Assembly (NCBI GenBank): GCA_000436835.1
Contig: FR889129.1
Coordinates: forward strand, 5,306-11,899
Reading direction: 5' to 3'
Source: Eubacterium sp. CAG:251
GTDB taxonomy: Bacteria > Bacillota > Clostridia > Oscillospirales > Acutalibacteraceae
Length of the DNA stretch: 6,594 nucleotides
Shown: positions 1-5,520 of the stretch, in pieces
Numbering within the stretch: position 1 is the stretch's first letter
Layout of the letters: each line of letters starts with the position of its first letter
Program-made: the position numbers and the translations under genes
The notes under the pieces: generated by a model
The model's input: only the letters and a program-made list of their open reading frames with translations
Told to the model about the DNA's origin: nothing
Databases searched by the model: none

Positions 1-1181
1 CACACGGCTCAGGTCTTTTCACAAGAGGTCAAACACAGGTACTTTCAGTTACTACTCTCGGTCCGATGTCAGACGCTCAGCTTCTTGACGGTCTTGATGA
101 GCAGACTGAAAAGAGATATATCCATCACTACAACTTCCCGTCATACTCCGTAGGCGAAACAAAGCCTTCAAGAGGACCGGGCAGACGTGAAATCGGTCAC
201 GGTGCACTTGCCGAAAAAGCACTTGTTCCTGTTCTTCCGTCAGTTGATGAATTCCCTTATGCAATCAGAGTTGTATCTGAAGTTCTTTCATCAAACGGCT
301 CAACTTCGCAAGGCTCAATCTGCGGCTCTACTCTTTCACTTATGGCTGCAGGCGTTCCTATCAAGGCTCCCGTTGCAGGTATCAGCTGCGGTCTTATCAC
401 AGGCGACGACGGCGTATACGGCGACTTTATGACAATGGTTGACATTCAGGGTCTTGAAGATTTCTACGGCGATATGGACTTCAAGGTTGCAGGTACTAAG
501 AAGGGTATCACTGCAATTCAGATGGACCTTAAGGTTCACGGTCTTACTCCTGAAATCATCAAGGAAGCTTTTGCCAAGACTCATAAGGCAAGAAATTACA
601 TTCTTGATGAAATTATGCTTCCATGCATCAGCGAACCGAGAAAAGAGCTTTCAAAGTATGCTCCTAAGATGTATACACTTTCCATCAACCCTGACAAGAT
701 TGGCGATGTTATCGGCAAGGGCGGCAAGGTAATTCAGGAAATTCAGGCTGACTACGATGTTAAGATTAACATTGAAGAGGACGGCAGAGTATATATCAGC
801 GGCATTGACGCAGACAAGTGCAAGGGTGCTGTTGAAATTGTTAAGCTTATTGCTACCGACCCTGAGGTTGGTTCATTCTACAACGGTGTTGTAACAAGAA
901 TTATGAACTTCGGCGCATTCGTTGAAATTGCACCGGGCAAGGAAGGTCTTGTTCATATCTCTCGCCTTGACGTTAAGAGAACGGAAAAGGTTGAGGACGT
1001 TGTAAACGTCGGCGATTCCGTTATCGTTAAATGTATTGAAATTGACGACCAGGGCAGAATCAATCTTTCAAGAAGAGATGCTTTAATCGAACTTGAGGGA
1101 ATGAAACCTGAAAACGAAATTGACGAAACACCAAGAAAGCCACGCAGAGATAATCACAGACGTGACAATAACAGAAAGTAA
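1..1181 (+). CDS. pnp: Polyribonucleotide nucleotidyltransferase (PNPase), 3' part, 5' end outside window
   Basis: PNPase is the phosphorolytic 3'-to-5' exoribonuclease of mRNA turnover. It acts as a trimer in the cytoplasm. The reading frame is already open at base 3 with the family motif GLFTRGQTQ, so the ATG at 66 is internal and roughly 310-320 N-terminal residues (first RNase PH domain and helical linker) are missing. Counting from the first full codon: PGRREIGHG of the second RNase PH domain at 59-67; phosphate-site SNGSTS at 97-102; catalytic EDxxGDMDFK at 152-161, matching E. coli D486, D492 and K494; a KH domain with GKGG at 238-241; an S1 domain at about 290-361 (GVVTRIMNFGAFVEI, GLVHIS, INLSRR); and a basic Arg/Asn-rich tail at about 376-392. 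All expected residues are present and the order is that of B. subtilis PNPase. Codons are strongly biased (CTT for Leu, AAG for Lys), as expected of a highly expressed gene. A terminator follows 14 bases after the stop, so this is the end of its operon. Confidence 0.97.
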   Translation, partial: HGSGLFTRGQTQVLSVTTLGPMSDAQLLDGLDEQTEKRYIHHYNFPSYSVGETKPSRGPGRREIGHGALAEKALVPVLPSVDEFPYAIRVVSEVLSSNGSTSQGSICGSTLSLMAAGVPIKAPVAGISCGLITGDDGVYGDFMTMVDIQGLEDFYGDMDFKVAGTKKGITAIQMDLKVHGLTPEIIKEAFAKTHKARNYILDEIMLPCISEPRKELSKYAPKMYTLSINPDKIGDVIGKGGKVIQEIQADYDVKINIEEDGRVYISGIDADKCKGAVEIVKLIATDPEVGSFYNGVVTRIMNFGAFVEIAPGKEGLVHISRLDVKRTEKVEDVVNVGDSVIVKCIEIDDQGRINLSRRDALIELEGMKPENEIDETPRKPRRDNHRRDNNRK

Positions 1182-1194
1182 TTAATCTTTCAAT

Positions 1195-1246
1195 AAACCT
1201 GCCGAATTGAGTAATTATACTCGGCAGGTTTTTCTTTTCTTTTTTT
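1195..1246 (+). terminator. Rho-independent terminator of pnp
   Basis: An 11-bp perfect stem is formed by AAACCTGCCGA (1195-1205) and TCGGCAGGTTT (1221-1231), followed by a T-rich run to about 1246. The 15-base loop can fold further, because GAGTA (1209-1213) can pair with TACTC (1218-1222) at the expense of the last stem pairs. It lies directly after the pnp stop codon. Confidence 0.93.
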
Positions 1247-1267
1247 GATACAGATTTTGTTATTTTA

Positions 1268-1295
1268 TTGACAAAATTTGTAATAGTGCTATAAT
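1268..1295 (+). promoter_or_regulatory. Consensus sigma-A promoter with extended -10, for the SDR gene
   Basis: A perfect -35 TTGACA (1268-1273) and a perfect -10 TATAAT (1290-1295) are separated by 16 bp, with a TGC extension just before the -10 (1287-1289). The start of transcription should be near 1302, giving a leader of about 58 bases. It lies between the pnp terminator and the next gene, so that gene has its own, probably strong, promoter. Confidence 0.88.
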
Positions 1296-1331
1296 TGTAT
1301 TTGTACGTTTTTAGGAAATTAAATCAAAAAA

Positions 1332-1352
1332 TTACGCTTTGCGTAACGGAGG
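1332..1352 (+). promoter_or_regulatory. Leader hairpin abutting the ribosome binding site of the SDR gene
   Basis: TTACGC (1332-1337) and GCGTAA (1341-1346) form a 6-bp perfect inverted repeat around a TTT loop. It ends one base before the Shine-Dalgarno GGAGG (1348-1352), which stands 7 bases before the ATG at 1360. This SD decides the start: the in-frame TTG at 1339 lies inside the hairpin loop and upstream of the SD, so it is not the start. A regulatory role for the hairpin is inference only. Confidence 0.6.
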
Positions 1353-1359
1353 AAAAATT

Positions 1360-2382
1360 ATGAATATTTTTATGATTGGCGGCACAGGCCTTCTTGGCTG
1401 TGAAGCTGCAACCCAGCTTATCAAAATGGGTCACAAAGTAACAAGCGTTGCTTTGCCACCTCTTCCTCAGGGTGCTCCTATTCCTGAAGAAATGAAAATC
1501 GTTTTCGGCGATATTAACAAAAAGAGCGACGAAGAAATTGAAGAAATGCTCAAGGGCAACGATGTATTCATCTATGCCGCAGGTGTTGATGAGAGAGTTG
1601 AATTCCCTCATCCTGTTATGGATTATTATGACAAGTTCAACAACGCTCCTCTTAGAAGAATCTTCCCTCTTTGCAAAAAGGTCGGCGTTAAGAGAGCAGT
1701 AGTTCTCGGCTCATACTTTGCTTATCTTACAAAGAGCAGACCTGATATGGGACTTCAGCAGAGAAACCCGTATTTCAAGGCAAGAATGATGCAAGAGGAT
1801 ATCTGCAAGAATGCTGTTGACGACAACTTCTCAACTTGCGTACTTGAACTTCCTTACATTTTCGGCACACAGCCGGGCAGAAAGCCTGTATGGACTATCC
1901 TTATTGAGCAGCTTAAGATGATGGACAAACTTCCGTTCACCCTTTATCCAAAGGGAGGTACTGCAATGCTTACTTGCCGTCAGGTAGGTCAGGCTATCGC
2001 AGGTGCTGCTGTTAGAGAAAAGGCAGGCTTTGAAGCAATCCCTGTTGCTATGTATAATATGAAATGGGATAAGTTCCTTAAAATCGTTTACGAAGCAAGA
2101 GGTATGGGTCCTGACAGAAAGATTGTCGGCGTTCAGCCTTGGATGATGAAGCTTGGTATGATTGGCATTGCCAAGGATTACAAAAAGAGAGGCATTGAGT
2201 CAGGTATGGACCCATTCAACCTTCCTGATATTATGAACCTCGACCTCTTTATTAACAACCAGTATACTAAAGAACTCGGCGTTCAGGAAGACGATATTGA
2301 AGCAGCAATCACTGATTCAATCCGTGTTTCTCAGGCATCATACGACGGCAAGGTTAAGCTTCTTGAAATGAAGGGCGAATAA
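1360..2382 (+). CDS. NAD(P)-dependent epimerase/dehydratase-like protein (extended/atypical SDR)
   Basis: A 340-residue cytoplasmic protein of the extended short-chain dehydrogenase/reductase superfamily. The N-terminal Rossmann motif GGTGLLG is at residues 7-13 after a short beta strand (MNIFMI), and FGD at 49-51 is where the family contacts the adenine ring. The sequence RAVVLGS at 112-118 fits the strand carrying the active-site Ser, and LELPYIFG at 163-170 matches the usual LRLPYIYG region. The likely catalytic tyrosine is Y138 (NPYFKARMMQE), but the position four residues on, normally Lys, is R142; K140 is nearby. The substrate cannot be named: nucleoside-sugar epimerases, NmrA-like redox sensors and other atypical SDRs share these features. 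The start at 1360 is chosen for GGAGG 7 bases upstream. The gene stands alone between its own promoter and terminator, shows the same strong codon bias as pnp, and ends in tandem TAA TAA, so it is probably well expressed. Confidence 0.85.
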   Translation: MNIFMIGGTGLLGCEAATQLIKMGHKVTSVALPPLPQGAPIPEEMKIVFGDINKKSDEEIEEMLKGNDVFIYAAGVDERVEFPHPVMDYYDKFNNAPLRRIFPLCKKVGVKRAVVLGSYFAYLTKSRPDMGLQQRNPYFKARMMQEDICKNAVDDNFSTCVLELPYIFGTQPGRKPVWTILIEQLKMMDKLPFTLYPKGGTAMLTCRQVGQAIAGAAVREKAGFEAIPVAMYNMKWDKFLKIVYEARGMGPDRKIVGVQPWMMKLGMIGIAKDYKKRGIESGMDPFNLPDIMNLDLFINNQYTKELGVQEDDIEAAITDSIRVSQASYDGKVKLLEMKGE

Positions 2383-2404
2383 TAAAAAATTATTATTACA
2401 TAAC

Positions 2405-2437
2405 AAAGAGCAAGGATTTTACGTCCTTGCTCTTTTT
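2405..2437 (+). terminator. Rho-independent terminator after the SDR gene
   Basis: A 12-bp perfect stem, AAAGAGCAAGGA (2405-2416) and TCCTTGCTCTTT (2424-2435), has a 7-base loop and ends in a T run (2433-2437). It begins 22 bases after the SDR stop codon. Confidence 0.93.
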
Positions 2438-2455
2438 GCATATTTTTAAATTTTC

Positions 2456-2484
2456 TTTACAAAAAAATCATATAATGATACAAT
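2456..2484 (+). promoter_or_regulatory. Promoter of the secreted Fn3-like protein gene
   Basis: The -35 TTTACA (2456-2461) and -10 TACAAT (2479-2484) are 17 bp apart, with TGA just upstream of the -10 (2476-2478), an extended -10. A TATAAT at 2471-2476 is better by sequence but only 9 bp from this -35, so I prefer the downstream box. The start would be near 2491, giving a leader of about 38 bases with AAAAGGAG (2513-2520) as SD, 8 bases before the ATG. Confidence 0.7.
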
Positions 2485-2528
2485 GAGAGCATATCACGGC
2501 GCATTAACATACAAAAGGAGAAATTCAA

Positions 2529-3707
2529 ATGAAAAAAGGTTTATCTTCAATGCTGTCATTAGTAATGATAATTACATCAATTTTTGTGATTCCGACAATG
2601 GCGCAAGCGGATGAAAATCCTGTTTTGCCTATATCCGGTACAATTAACAATGTGTGTCCTGCCAACAGTGAAGATTACTACGCAAAAGATGAATTAAGAA
2701 CACGTTATACATATGTTATTCAAAGCCCCGGCACATTAAGAATAAACGTGAATGCAAGCCTCACCGGATATGACAGCGACGGTCAATTTTCCGTGCAATT
2801 CAGAACCGAATTTTCAAAAAAATATTTTATTTCAGATATGAGCAGTGGATATAAAGGCTATGTTAATGACCACGTTGAATATGAAATATTACCCGGCACA
2901 TATACTTTTGAGTTATGTACTTGGGGAAATGATTCACCTGTAAATTGTGAAATTTCGACCTCATTCACACCAAAAGCTCAAAGCTTTTATGCAGATAACA
3001 ATACCGTTACAAATGTAATCGCTCACGGAAATGAAATATCACTTGATAAGATGTATTATGGGGTATTTCCTGCCTGCATTCAAGAATCAAGTACGTATAG
3101 TGAGCTTACACATGTTCCCACCTCATTTTCATACAAATTTAAATTCACCGGCGGCAATTTGTATGCAGGATTTGACGGAGAAAGAAAAAATAAATTTGCT
3201 CCTTTTTGGGCTGCTTACAATTCGTTTCATTTGTATGACGGTGACGGAAAAAGCGTCCAATATTCTACATACAACAACGAAACCTTGCTTTACAAAAATT
3301 TAAAAGCAGGCGAATATTTTATTTCGATTGATAATTGGGCAGGCGCATACAGTTTTTATCTTACACAAAACTTCAATAAATTCAACGGCATTTCGGCTAC
3401 CACCACTAAAAAGACCTCAAAACCTAAAAAGGCAAAAATCAAAAAGGTTAAAGGCTATAAAAAGGCGTTAGAGGTAAGATATGCAAAGGTAAGCGGTGCA
3501 AGCAGATATCAAATTCAGGTTGCGACCGACAAGAAATTCAAGAAAAACAAGAAAACCGTTACCGCAAAGAAAAGCAAAACAAAGGTTAAAATCAGCAAAT
3601 TAAAGAAAAAGAAAAAATATTACGTTCGAGTTCGTGCTTACAAAAGCGTATCAGGCAAAAAGGTTTACGGCGCATGGAGCAAAGTAAAAACCGTTAAAAC
3701 CAAATAA
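2529..3707 (+). CDS. Secreted protein: two beta-rich domains plus Lys-rich Fn3-like C-terminal domain
   Basis: A 392-residue protein of unknown function that I do not recognise as a named gene. Residues 1-28 form a Sec signal peptide (MKKG, hydrophobic core LSLVMIITSIFVI, cleavage probably after AQA-28 before DE). Two stretches share one plan: a Gly-Thr/Asn-Leu strand (GTLRINV, GNLYAGF), a longer beta-rich part, a turn before the closing strands (LPGTYTFEL, LKAGEYFISI), and a final strand pair. This suggests two tandem jelly-roll or PPC-like domains at about 38-148 and 163-283. From 294 to 392 there is a fibronectin-III-like domain (ALEVRYAKVSGASRYQIQVA, then YYVRVRAYK and YGAWSKVKTVK) with 36 lysines in 99 residues. 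No LPXTG, SLH or other anchor is visible, so the cationic tail may bind the cell wall or another polyanion. Codons lean to TTA and AAA, unlike the first two genes, which suggests lower expression or a different history. Own promoter and terminator; not in an operon. Confidence 0.85.
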   Translation: MKKGLSSMLSLVMIITSIFVIPTMAQADENPVLPISGTINNVCPANSEDYYAKDELRTRYTYVIQSPGTLRINVNASLTGYDSDGQFSVQFRTEFSKKYFISDMSSGYKGYVNDHVEYEILPGTYTFELCTWGNDSPVNCEISTSFTPKAQSFYADNNTVTNVIAHGNEISLDKMYYGVFPACIQESSTYSELTHVPTSFSYKFKFTGGNLYAGFDGERKNKFAPFWAAYNSFHLYDGDGKSVQYSTYNNETLLYKNLKAGEYFISIDNWAGAYSFYLTQNFNKFNGISATTTKKTSKPKKAKIKKVKGYKKALEVRYAKVSGASRYQIQVATDKKFKKNKKTVTAKKSKTKVKISKLKKKKKYYVRVRAYKSVSGKKVYGAWSKVKTVKTK

Positions 3708-3718
3708 GCAATAAAGGC

Positions 3719-3752
3719 AAAAAGGAAGAACAAAATTGTTCTTCCTTTTTTT
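3719..3752. terminator. Bidirectional terminator between convergent genes
   Basis: AAAAAGGAAGAAC (3719-3731) and GTTCTTCCTTTTT (3738-3750) form a 13-bp perfect stem around AAAATT, with a T run to 3752 on the + strand and five T on the - strand. It lies 11 bases after the secreted-protein stop and 16 bases from the stop of the zinc-ribbon gene, so it can serve both. Confidence 0.93.
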
Positions 3753-3768
3753 AGATTTTATACGATAT

Positions 3769-4227
3769 TTATTGATTGTTCGTCGCTTTCTTGCCCGTAT
3801 TTACGACAAATTGAGCGTGGCAATGAGGGCAGGTCACGTTGATTTTGCCCTTATGGCGAGGGAGGCGAAGCGTTTTTTTACAACCCTTGCACTTAACGAA
3901 CTTATGAGTTTTGCGTTGCTTGAATTTATCGTTTTGAAATTTGAAAAAGCCCTTAACGCTGTTTTCAAACTTAAGCCACTTTGCATTTTCCGCTCTGCGA
4001 GCCTCGATATTTTTTGAAAAAACTCTGAAAATTGCGAAAACAACAAGCACAAAAGCCATAATCTCAATCGCACAATATGTTATTTTTGACACCTTGTAAA
4101 AAGCGTTTGCCAAAAGAATTATGACAAAGAAAAAGATTAAAAGCACGCTCCAAAGCTTATCAATGCCGTATCTGCCTATCATAAATTGCTGAAACTTATA
4201 TGCCTGTTTTCTAAAAAATTCTTTCAT
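3769..4227 (-). CDS. Two-TM membrane protein with cytosolic C-terminal zinc ribbon
   Basis: A 152-residue protein of unknown function. It has a basic N-terminus (KEFFRKQAYKFQQF), two hydrophobic helices at about 25-43 and 49-69 forming a hairpin, a charged amphipathic stretch at 71-110, and a zinc ribbon C113-x2-C116-x16-C133-x2-C136 (KCKGCKKTLRLP, CPHCHAQF) near the end. The basic residues on both sides put both termini in the cytosol. I chose the ATG at 4227 because AAAGGTG ends 6 bases before it; a GTG at 4236 would lie inside that SD. It is the second gene of an operon: the upstream J-protein stop (TAA, 4241-4239) overlaps this SD and is 11 bases from the start, so translation is probably coupled. 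The ribbon may bind RNA, DNA or a protein partner; the sequence does not say which. Confidence 0.83.
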   Translation of the reverse strand: MKEFFRKQAYKFQQFMIGRYGIDKLWSVLLIFFFVIILLANAFYKVSKITYCAIEIMAFVLVVFAIFRVFSKNIEARRAENAKWLKFENSVKGFFKFQNDKFKQRKTHKFVKCKGCKKTLRLPRHKGKINVTCPHCHAQFVVNTGKKATNNQ

Positions 4228-4238
4228 GATTTTCACCT

Positions 4239-5096
4239 TTATTGATTATATGCACCGCCGTTGGGACTGCCGAAATAGTCCGACGCATTTGAACTGTCAT
4301 TTGAACCGTCGTTTGAACTGTCATTTGAACCGTCGCTCGAATTGCCGAAATCCTGCGACTGAGAGTATGAGTTTCCGTTATTAAAATGCGGTGTATAGTA
4401 GTAAGTTCTTGACGCAAACAAGCCGCCGATAAGACTAACAACAATCCTTATTATAATTATAATAAGGATAATTTTTAAAATTCTTGAAACACAACCGCCA
4501 CGCCTTGCGGTATATGTGCGTGTGTTTTGATTAGGACTGGTATAAGTGTAGGTATGCGCACCGCCCATATCGCCGAAATCGAAAAAGCTTGAAAACGGGT
4601 CCTTTTTAAGCGGATTAATGCCGTTTGTAATATCGCTGTATGCCTGATGATACGTCATATTATCAGGCTCCTTTGCATAAGCGGTACGGATATGGTCCTG
4701 CGCAACATTCCACTTGCCGACTGCCACATTAGCAAGCGCTGAAAGATAATACCAGCGGGCATTTCTGTCCTCAATAGTATTGAGCAAATTAATTGCCTGG
4801 GTGTATTGCCCCGTATTTATAAACTGCGCAACAGATTTTAAATAATCGGGTGCACTGTTTGCGTTCGCTTTAGCCCTCGTGCCGCTAAACGGAGAATAAT
4901 ATTCACTTTGATTAGCCGTGCCGTTTTTAATTTGGTCATAAGCCGCATTGATTTGCGACATTTTCTCCTCGGCTTCTTTATCGTTTGGATTAAGGTCGGG
5001 ATGATACTTTTTAGCAAGCTTTTTATATGCCTTTGTGCATTCTTCAACGCTTGCCCCGTCCGGCACTCCCAAAACCTTATAAGGATTAGTTATCAT
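4239..5096 (-). CDS. Membrane-anchored J-domain protein (DnaJ-like), N-terminal J domain, one TM, Ser/Asn/Asp-rich tail
   Basis: A 285-residue Hsp70 co-chaperone-type protein. The J domain fills residues 4-60 (NPYKVLGV, AYKKLAKKYHPDLNP with HPD at 32-34, INAAYDQI), so it should stimulate DnaK ATPase. Residues 84-155 look like a short TPR-like helical repeat region (AQFINTGQYTQAINLLNTI, WYYLSALANVAVGKWNVAQDHI). A Gly/Phe/Tyr-rich linker follows (FFDFGDMGGAHTYTYT). A single very hydrophobic helix is at about 206-227 (ILKIILIIIIIRIVVSLIGG) after the basic RRGGCVSR, so the N-terminus is cytosolic and the tail outside. The tail is low-complexity with SNDS/SNDG repeats at about 253-272. The DnaJ zinc centre and CTD-I/II are absent, so this is a class C J-protein, not housekeeping DnaJ. 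GAGG (5107-5104) stands 7 bases before the ATG. It is the first gene of a two-gene operon with the zinc-ribbon membrane protein. Confidence 0.9.
   Translation of the reverse strand: MITNPYKVLGVPDGASVEECTKAYKKLAKKYHPDLNPNDKEAEEKMSQINAAYDQIKNGTANQSEYYSPFSGTRAKANANSAPDYLKSVAQFINTGQYTQAINLLNTIEDRNARWYYLSALANVAVGKWNVAQDHIRTAYAKEPDNMTYHQAYSDITNGINPLKKDPFSSFFDFGDMGGAHTYTYTSPNQNTRTYTARRGGCVSRILKIILIIIIIRIVVSLIGGLFASRTYYYTPHFNNGNSYSQSQDFGNSSDGSNDSSNDGSNDSSNASDYFGSPNGGAYNQ
4286..4345 (-). repeat. 12-bp tandem repeat encoding the SND[S/G] tail of the J-protein
   Basis: Five 12-base units run head to tail: CATTTGAACTGT, CATTTGAACCGT, CGTTTGAACTGT, CATTTGAACCGT, CGCTCGAATTGC. The first four differ by one or two bases and alternate in a 24-base pattern. 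They encode the extracytoplasmic Ser-Asn-Asp-Ser/Gly repeats. The unit is a multiple of three, so copy-number change would lengthen or shorten the tail in frame. Confidence 0.85.
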
Positions 5097-5115
5097 ATAT
5101 ATTCCTCAATAATTG

Positions 5116-5124
5116 ATTTTATCA
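5116..5124 (-). promoter_or_regulatory. Possible extended -10 promoter of the J-protein operon
   Basis: On the - strand TGATAAAAT (5124-5116) is an extended -10 with a 5-of-6 match to TATAAT. No -35 box is visible at the proper distance. The predicted start near 5109 would leave only about 13 bases before the ATG at 5096, just enough for the SD. Tentative. Confidence 0.3.
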
Positions 5125-5147
5125 AATGTTACCACGCAATTTTTAAG

Positions 5148-5167
5148 ACGTTATTAACAAATAACGT
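5148..5167. promoter_or_regulatory. Perfect palindrome upstream of the J-protein gene, candidate operator
   Basis: ACGTTATT (5148-5155) and AATAACGT (5160-5167) form an 8-bp perfect inverted repeat with a 4-base spacer, about 52 bases upstream of the J-protein start. It has the size of a dimeric regulator site. It is not a CIRCE (HrcA) element, which would have TTAGCACTC arms with a 9-base spacer. Confidence 0.4.
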
Positions 5168-5232
5168 ATAAGACATAAAATTTGGACAGACTTTGATAAA
5201 GCGGCTAAACCGCGCCAAATAATAGAAAATAA

Positions 5233-5356
5233 ACCGTTTTGCCTCCCTTGCAAAGGGTGCTGGTCTCCGGTGGAGACCTCCCACTTTAGTGCAGAAGCAA
5301 CAACCGAGCCGGGAGGCGAGACGGTGGGTGCAACTTGTTGCGCTCGGAGGGATTGT
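5233..5356 (+). repeat. GC-richer, fold-rich intergenic element (MITE-like repeat or structured RNA)
   Basis: ACCGTTTTGCCTCCC (5233-5247) pairs with GGGAGGCGAGACGGT (5311-5325) over 15 positions, two of them U-G if the + strand is transcribed; on the - strand the same two would be A-C mismatches. Inside lies a 7-bp hairpin, GGTCTCC (5262-5268) and GGAGACC (5272-5278). CCGAGC (5304-5309) can also pair with GCTCGG (5342-5347), which conflicts with or knots the long stem. CCCTT GCA AAGGG (5245-5257) is a competing local hairpin. The ends (GCCTCCCTT near 5241 and CGGAGGGATTGT at 5345-5356) resemble an interspersed intergenic repeat that I recall from gut Clostridia genomes; this is from memory and unchecked. 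No transposase or clear target duplication is seen. Confidence 0.5.
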
Positions 5357-5391
5357 AAAAATTGCAAGGACATCGAGTCCTTGCAATTTTT
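5357..5391. terminator. Terminator-like hairpin with no upstream gene on either strand
   Basis: AAAAATTGCAAGGAC (5357-5371) and GTCCTTGCAATTTTT (5377-5391) make a 15-bp perfect stem with a 5-base loop, and T runs on both strands form the stem ends. It sits between divergent genes, so it ends no annotated transcript. It could end a short RNA from the block at 5233-5347 (+) or from the 5400-5480 side (-), or be part of a mobile repeat. Confidence 0.6.
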
Positions 5392-5479
5392 GGCGCTTTC
5401 CGTCTTTTGCTCAGGGGCAGTACCAACGTACAGCACCCATTCGCAAAAAACGAAATTTATCTCGCTTTCTCGAAGTCTG

Positions 5480-5520
5480 CAACGTGTAGAAATTTATAAA
5501 TCGGTTTTTTCTACACGTTG
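5480..5520. repeat. 41-base hairpin repeat, copy 1 (left of PAP2 gene)
   Basis: CAACGTGTAGAAA (5480-5492) and TTTCTACACGTTG (5508-5520) form a 13-bp perfect inverted repeat with a 15-base loop. No T run follows on either strand, so it does not look like a standard terminator. It matches copy 2 at 6551-6591 in arm length, loop length and all but one base pair of the stem. Confidence 0.85.

Noticed and set aside
66..68. ATG at 66 as start of pnp
   Set aside because: The frame is open and matches PNPase (GLFTRGQTQ) upstream to the window edge, and there is no SD before 66.
1339..1341. TTG at 1339 as start of the SDR gene
   Set aside because: It lies upstream of the GGAGG that is correctly spaced for the ATG at 1360, and would add residues before the first Rossmann strand.
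2378..2397. AT-only inverted repeat (AATAATAA / TTATTATT) after the SDR stop
   Set aside because: Entirely A/T, weak as a stem, and easily produced by chance in AT-rich intergenic DNA; the real terminator follows at 2405.
3736..4017. 93-codon + strand frame opposite the zinc-ribbon gene
   Set aside because: Antisense shadow of a gene with clear TM helices and a four-Cys ribbon; it overlaps the bidirectional terminator and has no SD.
4234..4236. GTG at 4236 as start of the zinc-ribbon gene
   Set aside because: It lies inside the SD (AAAGGTG) that serves the ATG at 4227.
5148..5167. CIRCE heat-shock operator before the J-protein gene
   Set aside because: Arms are ACGTTATT with a 4-base spacer, unlike TTAGCACTC-N9-GAGTGCTAA.
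5201..5213. Small inverted repeat GCGG-N5-CCGC
   Set aside because: Only 4 bp of stem; too short to support a feature by itself.
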